Shown in pieces: positions 47,872 to 61,200 of a DNA stretch of 64,000 nt. The stretch is from Eucalyptus grandis (taxonomy: Eukaryota > Streptophyta > Magnoliopsida > Myrtales > Myrtaceae): contig NC_052612.1 in assembly GCF_016545825.1 (NCBI RefSeq), forward strand, positions 52,621,738 to 52,685,737, written 5' to 3'. The notes under the pieces are model-generated. The model had not been told where the DNA came from and ran no database searches. It saw only the letters and a list, made by a program, of their open reading frames with translations. The position numbers were made by a program, and so were the translations under genes. Within the stretch, counting starts at the first letter, position 1; each line of letters opens with the position of its first letter.

Positions 47872-50421
47872 GATATGTGCTCATGCATTTGTTATTCGAG
47901 TTTTCTGTAAGTCTGAAGTTTTTTTTGTTCACATCCTATTTTCACTTTGCTTGAGAAACTCATCTGTTTTTTAGAGTGTGAACACTGATCAGAATGTGTT
48001 GGCAATTCCTAGGCTTTGAAGAAATTTACGCGAAGTAATTCTGCCTTTATAAGGTGCACGTAAAAAACTAAAGCAGCTTTCGCTCGAGAGAAGTTTCAAT
48101 TGATTCTCAGTTAACAATTTATGGATTTTAAATAGCCTACACCATGGTTTGATGGCATGAACCAAATCGACGAAAGGAACATAATCTTAATCTTTAATTC
48201 CAATGCTAAATGACACTTGAATGAACAGCGAAACAAGTGATCATTTTTAGGAAAATATTTTCTAAATTATTCATTTTATTGCGAACAAACGCACTTTAAA
48301 GCTAGAAAAACGTGATATGAAGTTCGCGTATTGCTGGACCTGGTTTTACCGTTTTGGAACTTGCTTTTTTGCTGATGAACATGTCCAAATGTTGCAACAG
48401 AGTGTCCGCGTGGTATTCCTGATCTTAAGACAAAACTTGCTAATGAAACTGATAGGAAGTTGGAATTGCCAAAAGGCTATTCCTAGATTACCTGCAATAA
48501 GCCATATTGAAGGATAAATGTTGACAAAACCATAAGATGGCCAGAGAGACTAGAATGAACAAAGGTTAGAACCAATGGCAGATAAAAGATGTGCACATTT
48601 CCTCCTCCTTCACAATGTTTAGGATACTACAATCCGTCATTCGTCGAGGAGTTCACAATGCGTGCTCAAGCGCAATTCTCTCCCTAAGATATGGATCCCT
48701 AATTTTCCAATACTATAGGGGAATATCTTTACCAAGTTGTCTAGCCAGAGACTACCTGTTATCGTCCAGTCCAAGCACTTCCATAATTGAATCGGGTTGT
48801 TCTTCACTCTCATGACTGCACCCAGAGACCATGTTGGGTGCTGGGAGCAGTCCATCTGAACTCTCGCATACGAACCGACTCTCTAGCGAGTATTCCTCTT
48901 GTCGGAGGCGCACCTCGTACTCCTGATCGTCGCGCCCATCACATTGATGGTACAAAGTCTCGCAATATGTTTGCATATGTCGACAACGTGCTAGGATCAC
49001 AAAATCATGAGGACGTTCATCTTTTGCTCCATCATGGTCAAGCATGAAATGGAATTTTTCTGGAGCGAGCTTGACGGGGTCAAATCAGCTTGATTAGGGT
49101 TATAGAAAGGCGATTTGATGGAATTGCGATGGATCAATTTTCTGAGCACCGGCATGGGGGAAATTACCAAATGAAGTCCTAAACGGCGGTTCAATTCAGT
49201 CTTCTAATTCTTTTTTTTTTTCTTTTTAAAAAAAAAATCCAACTCTAGGCCAATGAGGGCCAAGGGCCAGCAACCCGCTCGATCTAGGAGAGAGCGTCAC
49301 AGCCCTAGCCCAGATCCATGCAATGCCCCAGATGAGAATAGGACCAAGACCCTCACCTGTGGTCGGCCAGGGCACGGATGTCCTTGCTCGTGGGCTGGCT
49401 AGGGCATTGCCAATCTTCTCTGAGGCCCGCTGGACTTCCAATGAAGAAAAAAGAAAAAGAAAAGAAAAATATAAGGGAAAAATAAAGATAGAAAAATAAG
49501 TTCAGAAAAAATGATGAATGTCTCTGGCTTTGACGTGTCTAGACCTTCATAAGATGCATATAAGAACCAGGGCACTTTTCACTTCACAGCAGTTTTTAAC
49601 AGATTCTCAATTAAACAACCTAATAGTTGTGAATAGCCTACACAGCGTCTGATGGCAGGAATTAACTCCATCAACGCCAACCTTAGTCTGGCGAAAATTA
49701 GTAATCTTAACCTTAAATTCAAAGACTAGTGATTGAAGGATATATTTAACTTTAAAGATCAGACCAGCACAGAAGAATTTTGCTGTCAGAGATAGGATAT
49801 GTTCACTTAAAGCTGGAATGACATGCTTTGGATTTTGCTTGTTACTGGACCTTGTTTTGAAAACTGCTTATTGCTGATGGCCATATCTAAATGTTGCAAG
49901 AGAGTGTCTAAATCCCATTTGCAATGGGAAGACCACATATCATTAATGAAAGTCCAATTCTTGAACTATTTCTTAGTCACCATAAAATGGCCACAGAATT
50001 CTTTTGGATAACTGCTTACTGGATTGAAGAACATCAGCAGCTTAAAACAATGGTTTGCACAACTCCCTTATTGACTGGGAAACTGCGTTGTTTCCCCCAC
50101 TAACTCTAGAAGACACATTTATAGGAAAATAACCACAGGAGTTTTCAATTTGTACATGTGACCCTCAAAAGTAAGTGGACTTCAAGGTACAAAAATTGAC
50201 AGGATCATTATCTTTGTGTCTACACTAATGTAAAAGAATAAATGCCCGACCACTTTTATACTACATCCTCCAAGAAACAGCAAGGTGAGCACTCAATTCA
50301 TGTATTCATCATCCACCCGCATGATCAAATCACCAAAAAAACCAGCAGTCTCATCTTACTCGTGAGAACTGAGTAATGATGCCAAAACTATTCTTACTCC
50401 CCAAGCGCACTAGGAATGATA
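47872..50421. other. Intergenic region with an internal diverged direct duplication
   Basis: About 48,030-48,530 and 49,540-50,030 are related: cctttataaggtgcacgtaa against ccttcataagatgcatataa, then matching acagattctcag..., gaatagcctacac and catgtccaaatgttgcaa stretches. Between them (48,750-49,045, minus) is a 97-residue open frame that I do not recognise. A GC-rich block at 49,230-49,440 resembles the middle of hAT-like repeats. No supported gene. Confidence 0.5.
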
Positions 50422-53400
50422 TCAGTGACTTTTGACCAGGCTAGGCGGAACCTGCACAGGAGAGGAATTGGAGCTGCTGATTGTAGATTTAGAACTGAAA
50501 AACACGCACAGGCACAAGCACATCCACCCAGGATATTTGCTTGTACATAGATGTAAAGTTTGGAGAAAAGGCAGCCATACCTTCACATGATGTGGCATGA
50601 TTTTAATATCAAAGGGTGCATGAAGCCATGCTTCAGGTTGATAAAGCAAGAAGTTTTCGGGTTTACTGGTGTAGACATCTGCATATTGATGAATATGATA
50701 AGCAAAAGCAGATTCTTGACCGGTATCAGTGAGGAAAGTAGCTCCAAAAGAACTGTTGAACATTCTTTTCATCATGAGACGCGATTTCTGCCTCTCCTCA
50801 TTCAGCTCCTCAAAAAGAGACTTGTACCCTTCACTTTGACTACCGACAACAGTTGCATGCAATCTGCCTAGTAACTCTTGTATAATGTGAAATTTTGCCT
50901 GAGTCCACAAGTAAAATAGGTAATAAGAAAAGATACTTCCGGATTTGAATTGCCAGCTAAGTCTGTTGATTATAAACTCCTATACCGTACGTAGGATCAG
51001 AATCAAATTTCAAATGCACAATGATAGGGGTATAAAGTGATTTTAGGAAACAAGCAGCTGACACAGTCATTCAGCTACCCAATTAAACAGAATAGAAAAG
51101 ATAAAAAATTAACTTCTGGGGCAACCCAAAGGATGTCGGATGTCCTCATATAACCAATAAGGTTCATAAACGTGCTTACCTCGGTAATAAAGATGTCAAC
51201 CACAAAGACATAAATATGACTGTAAACTCAAGTTAATATTAGGGAAAACATTAAGGTTCAGTTTGTTGCTTTGAGAGTAGATGAATAACCCTTTCTTAAT
51301 TGAATATAATAGTATGAAACCTCATCACACCCTTAATTACAATGAATGGCCACCAAAGTATGGAATCAGGAAATAGGGCCCTCTAATCGTTTTTTTTTTT
51401 TTTTTTTTTTGGGTAAAAAATAAAGGTGATTTTTGGATGGGAACAAGATTAAATGATGGGCCTGGTTCATGATCATGAAAAGGATAAGGACAAAGAATCT
51501 GTTTGCCACCAGACAGAAGCAAACGGTTGTAGTTACTGTGTGTATAAAGGTGAAAGAAGCTTCAAGTTGGGAGAACTTTTGTTGAAGTCGTCTCCCAAAA
51601 AGTGGCAATATCAAAACATCCAAACCCAAAAGCAGCTTGATATAGTTATAGCCACAAAGCCACCTCCACTTTGACATGAAATTACTGAGGGAATTATCTA
51701 AAAATATGAAGTATATCATATTAGACGAACCTCATGTAGAGGTAACTCCCCCTCGCCTCTCCCTCTCAAGTTCAATTCTACAGGTGACACTAAGTAATCC
51801 TAAATGCATTCATCTTTTTAATAGGAAATAGGAATGTTCCATCAATATTTTCAAAACATGCCAACAGTTTTATAAAAAATCAGAAGCAAAACTCTCACTA
51901 AACAATTAACATAAATAAGCTGTTCAACTGCCTCACTATAGCATGACCCAGAAGTGAACGAGCAGATATACACCTAGAGAGGAAGGGAGACAGGGAGGGG
52001 GTCTTGTCTTTCCATACAGTTTAGATGCATATCGCGATCTTTATGATGGTAAGCTCAAAGAATGCGTGAGCATGATGAAAACTTGAAATCATCACAGATA
52101 ATAACATGCCTTATTCAAACTATTTTTGGGTATACAAACAATTATAAATAATATTCATCATAGTTTACCTGTTCAAATCGGTAGCGATCATCATTTTGGA
52201 TATGTATCTCATTCTGCATATAACCAAAGACTGACATAAGTACAAAGTAGCTCCTCTATTATCTAACTACAGGAGTATGTAAACCAATAGAAAGCCAAAC
52301 CATGACTGGGAAATAAAAGCTGTGCTTCACAGCATAAACAGAGCAGTCAACAATCTGACACAACATTGGATTGTCTTATCTTTAATTTTTGTCTAACTAT
52401 AGGTGACTCCATATCTATAAAGTACAAAAAGAAAGAAGTTCAATGAACTCCATCTACTTCGTTCCAGCTTCTTCAGTATTATGCTTCATAATTAATTTGC
52501 ACTACACGATTTAAAATCCAGTAATGGCTAGGAGTTCAATTAACTCCATAAACTTTTCTGAATAGAAAGAATCACAACTAAATAAACCAACATACTTCTA
52601 GTTCATGGATGATAGCAGCAGTACGCCAGCCAGCCTTTGAAGGCCCTCTTAGGTCACTAAATAGATGATCCCCAAAGTATATCACCTTACAAGGAGGTAA
52701 AGGGATTACAAATTAGTTCACGGTGCAAAAAGGATATACTGGAGGATGAATTGATCAATTGTCTGATAAATAAGCAAATATAAGCAAACATGGTATAACT
52801 ACTTAGTGCATACCTCTGGACCATTCCACTTAGTGATCTGAAGGAATGATTTAAGGCAGCCATGGTAATAAATTTTATTGGGAAGCAACGCATCCACCTT
52901 GGTGAAAGCCAAGGTATCCTTTTCGGAGTCATAACAACTGCATAGATGTTTGATGGAGGAAAATCACCAAAAATAACATTATCACATAGACAAAATTCAA
53001 TTGGACATAAACTAACAAGGCCACTTCAATAGTTAATGAACTTCATGCTGAGTAACTAGACTCTTCAATGCAAGAATGATCCATACAAAACACAAGAATA
53101 AATTATTTGAGCAGTGGAAACAATCTACTCCCTCCCTCCCTTCCAATGCCTCAATTGGTAATGATGAACAATCCATGGCTCTATTTCTAATGCAGCATAA
53201 ATTTGGTGTAATTGGTCATACAGTTGGAATCATAAACTGGGCATGTGATTTGTCCTCAAACCAAACAGATTTTCTGGTCTTATAGAAGAAGATATTCCTC
53301 TTCAGAAAAATTGGTCTCCTAAAATATCAATCCAATTTTCTAGCTGTTTTCATGCAAGAAAGAGGAAAATTATGCATTCATCAACATGAGTCACAATTTT

Positions 53401-56400
53401 TTTTTCAAAATTAGATGACTGAAAATTTGGATTGCAGAATTTCCAGTAAATTGAGGCTGCATCACAAGTTGAGACAGTGGCATAATGTGTGCATTGACAG
53501 TTGAGGGAGATGACAATTTTAGGTAGAGCAATGTCCGATCATCAATTGTTGTATTTCCTCAGAAGCAGATGCAATGAAGCAACAGTTTTTGGCAAAGGTT
53601 TACCACTAACTTCGTATAGTATGAAAAGCATCTCATATACCAATACAACCACATAATGGCTACAAGATAACTTTGCACATTTAGCTTGACTTAAATAGCA
53701 ATTCTATTGGGTAAGGCAATTTCTGAATATCTTTAGACCAGTAAAACAATCCCTGTTCCATCTCCTCTATTTTCAAAAAGAGATGCTTATACCCGCAAAA
53801 ACACAATAACTCTTAATATTACCAAAGAAACAAACTACAGCTATGGTAAGGTAAAAAAGCACTTAACTTTATTTATATAAAGGGGAAAAAGAAAGAGAAA
53901 AGTATAAATGCTAACCGAAATGGGTGCTCAGATGTGTAAAAGTCAGGCTTATTTGCTTTAGCTATCACAACATCAAAAAGTTCCCTCCATGAATCTCTAC
54001 AGTCTATGTATTCCTGAAAAGAATTTCATGACTGGGTTCATGAAATTATAACACCTCCATATAACTCATAAAGAAGAGGTAAAAAGAACAAGAACATGTT
54101 GTCTTTTAATGCATAAAATATCAACACCAGCAGCTCTGCTGTGGTGGAAAAGAATGCCAGATAGAAGTCATCAACCTTCACATTTTCACTATGACAAGAA
54201 ACACGGTGGCATAGTTTTCAAGGATGAATCTAACCTCCAGCATAAACTGCATCCCTCCATCCACAAAATAGAAAGGAGAATTAGTCAACAAAAAGAGTTT
54301 CTTCCCTTTCTCCTTCAGCATCTTCAGGAAGTGTAGCACCCCTCCCTGTTATGTTGACAAATACCAATAGATGAACTCCACATATCCGATAAACAATAAA
54401 AGAATAATATCCAGTGAAAAAGTACATGAATACAGGAAGTACTAACTTACGTTTTTTACTAAGTATCTATGAGGGTCTGAAAGAATCCCTCTGTGAACTA
54501 ATCCACTTCGATGAACATGCTGAATTGCCCGGTTTACATCTTCATAAATGTAACAGGCATCAAATTCCAGCTTTGCATCAACGAAAAATTGCACCATATC
54601 TGCAATGAGGCATGCCTAGAAGTAACAAAGCAAAAGTCGAGGTGAGAAGCTGATAAGATGAGGCTAGTACTACAGATAAGGTATTGAAAATCGGGTTTGA
54701 GACAGGATGGCCAATTTATAAGTTGCAGCAGCTTAGACAAGTATATGGTGGCATAAGCAAAAATTACTTCAAGTCAGATGGATCCACAGAAGATATAGAA
54801 GTAATGTTGAATAGATCGCTGCACATATAAACCATTCAGAGAGACAGGTTTTGTATAAATTAAAGAAAAATCCATCAAGTTGGAGCCGCAATCAATATGT
54901 CTATAGTACGTTGTTTCAATCACAGACAGCAGTAGGACACATGCCCTGGTGTAAGATACTGGTTTGTTACAAATACCACCAAATTCTTACTGTGCCACTT
55001 GCTTTCTAGAAGGAGATTCTAAAAATAGCAAACAGATGCTGAAACTAACCTCACTAAAGCAGAAGAAGTCCATTAAGCCAACAAGCCCACGTGCCTGATC
55101 ACGGCCAATATGTCGTGTTCCGTACATGAGATTGATTTCCTTCCCGGAAAGCTGCATTAATGTGCATAAAGCTATGAGCTGGAACAACTATATTTCAGCT
55201 CAAGAGGTGGGGCCTCTTGACTAGCAAAAAAATAATTAAAAGAAAATATTACAACAAGCCCAACCACCTAATAGCAAGCTAAGGATGCTGTCAACCATGA
55301 CCGAAAAGACCACAAACTATTTGAGTTGACAAATAAGATGACCAAGCATGTAAAAGACATGGTTTCATCAAGCTTGTACTTGTTCTTTAGCAATTCTGCA
55401 CAATCAATACCAAAATACATGCATCAAAAGGGATAAAAGAGATGCTTAAGCTCTATTAATTCCTATGCACAACCATGTAGAAAATTTCCAGAATTTGCTC
55501 AATTATGCTGCTTCATATGTCAAAAAGTCACTGCAGTGATATAACCTTTAGGTGGAATTTTTGGTCTCCATCTAAGATCATGATAAAGGAATACAAAAGA
55601 CCATATGAAAGATCTACGAATTCAACCATTAGAAAGAAATATGTTTACAACAACCAAAGACTAATGAGCGATAAAATTACCTTCCGTCGACCAAAGTAGC
55701 ATCCATCCAGCTCAATTGAGCCAAAGAAATCCAACTTCAAGAGACATCCCTTTTGCTTGTCATAGTATAATCCTCTGATTGGAAAGCTTGGATCATACTT
55801 AAAATTCATACAAATTTCCGGGTACTTAAACTGAAAAGAAAGGCAAGGAATTTGTGATTAATAATCACGTCATAAAACAGCCATGCTATAGGCCGTGGAA
55901 GTAACATCCAGAGATTTTAGGCATTATACAAACCTCATTGACCATGTGCTGCTTCGCAAGATCATATATCAAAGTCTGCAAATTAGCGGAGTAATGTGCC
56001 AGGGTGTAGTCATAGTCAAATCCATACACTTGTACAGTATCCAGTCTGATATTCCTGTTCACATATATTCCTAATGTGATCCCCAACAACAGTCAGCATC
56101 TAATCAGCACTTTACACAGGCTCATACAGCCCAGTTTGAATAAGAGCAATGCATTTTAAAACGAAAGAAAACGGTTGCAACCTTTAGGGTTCATCATTGG
56201 CATTTCTTTAAGTGCTTCAGGAATCTTGAGAAAACTCTTCTTGGCAGAATCGAACTCATGCCGAATCTTCTCTATCTCATTGCCGAGCCCTGGGCCGTCG
56301 TGCTCGGACTGCCAATGCTCCTCCCATTTCAAGATCTTCTGGTTTTGCGAACATATCGAGCTTAGGCCTCGGAAGCTTCCTCCAAGCTCTGCAAGAATCA

Positions 56401-56769
56401 AGAATGAACCTTTTGCAGATCCGCCTTTACGGCCACGGTTTATAACAACACAGAACAGCAAGAAAAACGGGAAAGCCTTACCTGCTCTGGCCTCATCGCG
56501 AAGAACGTTCAACCCCTGCAACGACGAAAGACGCGTTTGTGAGAATGCCAACGACAAAACCCGCATTGCAAGTCGCGACCCACAAGAGATTTTTACACCG
56601 TAGACACGAGTGCAGCGCATGGAGGACGCGAACCCGAAGGAACGGGCACATGGGTCGGAAGAGATAGTCGGTTTCCTAGTCCCGCACGCGAAGGGAAACG
56701 CAGCAGAGCACGAAAAGCACAGACCTTGAGGGACGAGCAGGACGGAAGAAGCCTCCACAAGGAGGCCAT
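50422..56769 (-). CDS. 5'-nucleotidase domain-containing protein (HAD superfamily, NT5C2/NT5DC type)
   Basis: Fourteen exons on the minus strand: 56769-56725, 56515-56482, 56388-56182, 56070-55934, 55830-55681, 55151-55050, 54615-54451, 54345-54235, 54013-53916, 52937-52814, 52685-52596, 52213-52169, 50898-50581, 50451-50422. All borders are GT-AG and all phases join, giving 551 residues without a stop. HAD motifs are in order. Motif I is GFDYDYT (nucleophile Asp ~114, general acid Asp ~116), motif II LFLLTNS (~297-303), motif III lysine in ANKPDF (~339), and motif [11 protein letters not shown] (Asp ~397 and ~402). The end [16 protein letters not shown] fits plant homologues I recall. The arginine-rich, acid-poor first ~15 residues suggest an organelle presequence, which is inferred. 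The substrate is unknown; NT5C2 relatives dephosphorylate purine monophosphates. Confidence 0.95.
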
Positions 56770-57742
56770 GCGGAGTGAGAGGCGAAAGGCGATCCGCCTT
56801 TGAGAATCGGCGCGAAGAGTGCTTTGCTAAAGGTCTCTCCTTTTTCCTCTTCGGTTGGGTTTTCCGGTTTCCGCCAGTGAGAGAGAGAGAGAGGACGGTT
56901 GGGTGAAGACCACCAGAATAGTAACCGAATTACCGAGACCGAGGAAGAGATGATGATGATGAGGAGTTGGATTTACCGAGGAAGAAACGGAGGCTACCCA
57001 TCATCTCATCTCAAGGCTGCTGAATGAGGGTTCATTGGAGCTTTTTTTTTTCGAATAGGAGTTTGGAGTAGTCGACTTATTTGCCAGCCACATCTTCATC
57101 GGCTTGCTTATCCTGATGGCAACATCAGGGAAATTCCTGTCTGGAACGATATGATTTTGTCCAAATCGAATAGACAGGATACAATCAACAGATGTGATGT
57201 ATTACTGAAGAGAACAAATTTTCCCTCTTTTACCATTGCTTGTTCCTCTTTAGTATGTTGTAACGTTATCTGAGGCCCATCATGATGCAAAGTTTTTGTT
57301 TTGAACTGTCTTCCAAATCCAAGCCCCAAGCATGCTGCTGAGATGTCGCTTAGGGAGTGCAAAATTTGGGCTCAAACGTGTCATATAGTACTTTTGCACA
57401 GATGTTTTATCTGCATTATTCATGCAAAGGACGCACATTGTGGATCTTGTGTATTGGTATACTTGGAGCAACACATCATAGCTGTTGACTAAGCTACTTT
57501 CTACTAGATTGACTTCAGCTGCTGTTTCAATGCCAGCCATGTGAAGAATTTTCACGAGGAAAGCATGGGACGGGCTCAGCCGTCAATCGTTGTCCACTTT
57601 GGCTTGCGCATGTCCGCTTTCGTCAAGAACTCTTTTTTCTATCATTGAATAGATGGCTCAGAGGTTATACAATGTTTGATTGAGTCCCTCATTTGAAAGT
57701 CAAACATTTACCTTGTTCCAGAAAAAGCAAGCATTTACCTTG

Positions 57743-57785
<43 letters not shown>

Positions 57786-58265
57786 GAAGGGAGGGAGGGA
57801 AAGAGGGAAAGGATTTTTATGCAGGACAATCATTGTTAAGTCACATGATGCCGTATGCTATATACATTTTTCTGACTCCACGCAGTCGAAAAAGACCGTA
57901 TATACCGTGGTTGTTCGTCTTCTTTCGTGATAAGTAGTCTAATAAAGGACACCTTCAGACCTTGAATCCCCAAGCAGATATGGATAGCAGAAACTAATGA
58001 TATATACATATTGAGTGTTATAGGACCGCAAATGGGCATGCTTCCACTTGAGTACCTCGGAAAATACCCCTTTGCTCAGTTGATGACCACAAAAGTATGT
58101 TCTAATCTTTCTTCATTGCTTTCATAGTATTTGTTGGTTGATGTCGGCATGAGAAGCGTGCTTGGTACAAAGCTCACTGCGAAGCTGACATATACATGAG
58201 TTTTGCCAACCTGTCATGTGCTCCAAAGAATTCTTGGAAAGAACACATAAGATCCCTGTGCTGTA
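56770..58265. other. Intergenic region between the nucleotidase gene start and the ATG18 gene end
   Basis: Near 56,880 there is a short GA tract and at 57747-57780 a (ga)n microsatellite. Short open frames at 57,108-57,555 overlap on both strands, match nothing I know, and are not called. The promoter of the nucleotidase gene is presumably within 56,770-57,050. Confidence 0.55.
57747..57780 (+). repeat. (GA)n microsatellite
   Basis: About 17 uninterrupted GA units, followed by ggaggaagggagggag purine-rich sequence. Confidence 0.92.
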
Positions 58266-61200
58266 TTACGGCCTGGAATTTCCCATCAAGAGGTTGAATT
58301 CGCGTTCCAGGGACCAGGAGGCCTCATTTTGTTCGTTGATACTTAGTTTATACTCCTGGAAGTAACCGTTGAAGGTTATGATGGATATTATTGCCCTGAA
58401 AAAGGTACATGGAGAATCAGTCCACATCATTGGAATGGAGAGGTTAAGGAAAGACCAAACTTCTCTGTTATTTTGGTAAGCATTCGAGGGCACTGGCCAT
58501 GAGCCAGTAAAAGATACATTTACAAGAATAGTGACACCCTCTTTGGCTTTCGATCTTCCAAGTTAAAAATTCTATTGCTTACAAAAATCATGTGATGGGA
58601 ACATTGGCAACAATAATTACACCTCAATTCAGATATCGTAGAGATTCAATCACTCAAGGAGCACAATTATAGAGGCTCAAATGGATTGTGTATAAGCATC
58701 CAATGGACCAATATGCACAGCCACAAACCTCAAGTTCAAACACATGCATGCTACTGTACACTTGAAAATCGAGATAGTGGCCGTTTAGTAATATTCAAAG
58801 GATTACAGATCTAATAGGGGGCACCCAATCAAGAAACTTTCAAGAAAACTGGGCATCTCCAGGTACTTTATGCAGCTTATCCTAGGCATTCTCTCCAACA
58901 CATTTAAAATGGGTAACTATTAAGGAAGAAGAAATCTTGGTCCATATGCACTTATACTATATTCGATCTGTCGGATGAAATCACAAGGATCTACACCAAG
59001 AAAAGAATTACAGGGATATAGAAGAAGCGAAATTGAGAAATGAGAGATGAAGGAACACTACAGTGAAAGTGAAGCTAGATATCATGAGTAACTCACCTAC
59101 AGGCAGTAAATTCAGATGCAGATGTTTTGGGATCCTTATCTACTTTGCGAATCACTGCATAGCTGGATTAGAAACATTTTGTTTCATAAGTTGAAGACAA
59201 GGAAGAGCATACAAAAGTTCAAGTCATAAGAATTCATTGAGTCTAAACAAGTGATCTACACAACATAAAGTTGGCTTGACAACATAAATAGCATCAACTT
59301 GGCTAGTTACGGGGATTTCGGAATCAGCTGAATAACTGACTCAACAGTCCTGAGATTTATAGTTCTGTGTTTCTCCTACCAGATAAATGATTAATCTTCC
59401 ATCCAAGCACATCCCTCCCATCCCCCCCCAACCTTCGCCCCCTTTCTCTCCCTCCAGCGATTTTGATCTTCACTTTGCAATTCGCCCTCAAATTTTTGAA
59501 GAAAAGAAAACCATGAAATAATATATATCATAATTCTCTTAGTCCTAGCACAAAAAATAGAACAAAATAATACTATTTAGCCCTAAGCGAGCATTAATAT
59601 ACAAAAAACCAAAATCCGCCATTAAACTAACTGTAGACAATTATCTTCACTGTGATTGAGTGCTAGTTGAATACATCTTTCGTACCATACAACATCTCGC
59701 CCCAGCTTGAATAGCAATATCACTAACTACTTTACCTTTTGACTCCAGCCGGAGTAGCATCATGGAGGACAAGATGATGAGCTGCATCGAGTACATCATT
59801 CACAGAATCAGGTAAGACTGCTCCAAGATAACTATTTGATCGTTTGCTCCTGGAAAGACAACATTCAATAAAGATAATGAATACTGCATGTAATTTTGAA
59901 GGGGAAAGTAATACACTGCCATTAAATCATTAAAACATCTCACGAAGCAAATTGTGTTCTGATCAAAAGTAAAAATGACATTGCAGTTAGATTTTACTAA
60001 ATTGATATCAAGCTCTCTAAAATTAGCGCAACCTGTCTTGAAGTAAAGTATGAAATTCAAGATAAAAACTTCCAATAACTAACCAAACATTGATTGGATG
60101 TGTTAGAATCTCAAATTAAATTTCTTGCATCCAAGCAAGTCCCAACTTCAATTTAAAATAAGAAAAATCAATATTCACCTTTGGTTTACAGCAATACCCG
60201 GGGAGAAAATATGAACAGATCCTGAGGAACTTGAGGCGGCAAGAATGTCTGGTAGTTGCAATGATGGCCCAAAGGACAAGGAAAATATTGTTGACGCGTA
60301 TGTTCCCCTTCTGAAACTATATGACTGCAATGAAGCATAGTTAGATGCCATTAAGAGAAGAAAAATGACACGAATTGCAGCTACCACAGAAAAGTGATCA
60401 AGAACTAAAACCAACATATGAATTAAATGTCAGACAACCACATGCAAAGAGAAAGCAGCTGAGAATGCTTGATGTAATGTAGACCTGTCAAAATGGGTAC
60501 CCATTTCTTAACCATATTTGGTGGGCTGGGTTGTCATATGGGTTAGTTATACTTAGTAAATGGGTCATAAATGGATTTAGACCCAATTCTAGGGTCATAA
60601 ACGGGTTCAATATGAGTGTTAAATGGATTCACAAATTACTTTAACCTAACCCTCCTTTATGAATCTCTCTTCACTCTCTCGATCTCACGCTTGTTCATGC
60701 TTTCACCTCAATTTGGATATGAATTTTCCTAGAATGGGTTTTGATGCATAAGTGTTTTAGCAATATAGATCGGGTCAGTCCAGTATGGACCGTTATATTC
60801 GTGTTACATGGAAATGGGTCAATTTGGGTCGGGCCATTTTTAACCTAACCCGCCCATTTAATAGGTCTAATGGAATGACAATTTAACAACATGGTCAAGG
60901 CATCTATAAAGTCAACAAGTTAATCTTTTGACATGGTAAGACTTTTTAGGCCTCACTACTATTTATATTATTCTCCAAAGCCACTACATTGAATAAGCTA
61001 ACAACAGACATAAAAGAACACATATGCCTTATGCATAGAGCCCACCAAAATATATATATATAATGCCACAGAAAAGCATGTGTTCTCCCCCATCTGCATA
61101 AGAAGGGTTAAGTGAAGTCTTGGTTGTTCATCATGGAGCATAAGCAGGGTACAGATATGTGCATGAACCCAACCGCTGACTTGCTCTGATTGACTAATAA

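Noticed and set aside
57108..57555. Two minus-strand frames of 84 and 91 residues
   Set aside because: Overlap each other and a plus-strand frame, no splice context, no family resemblance.
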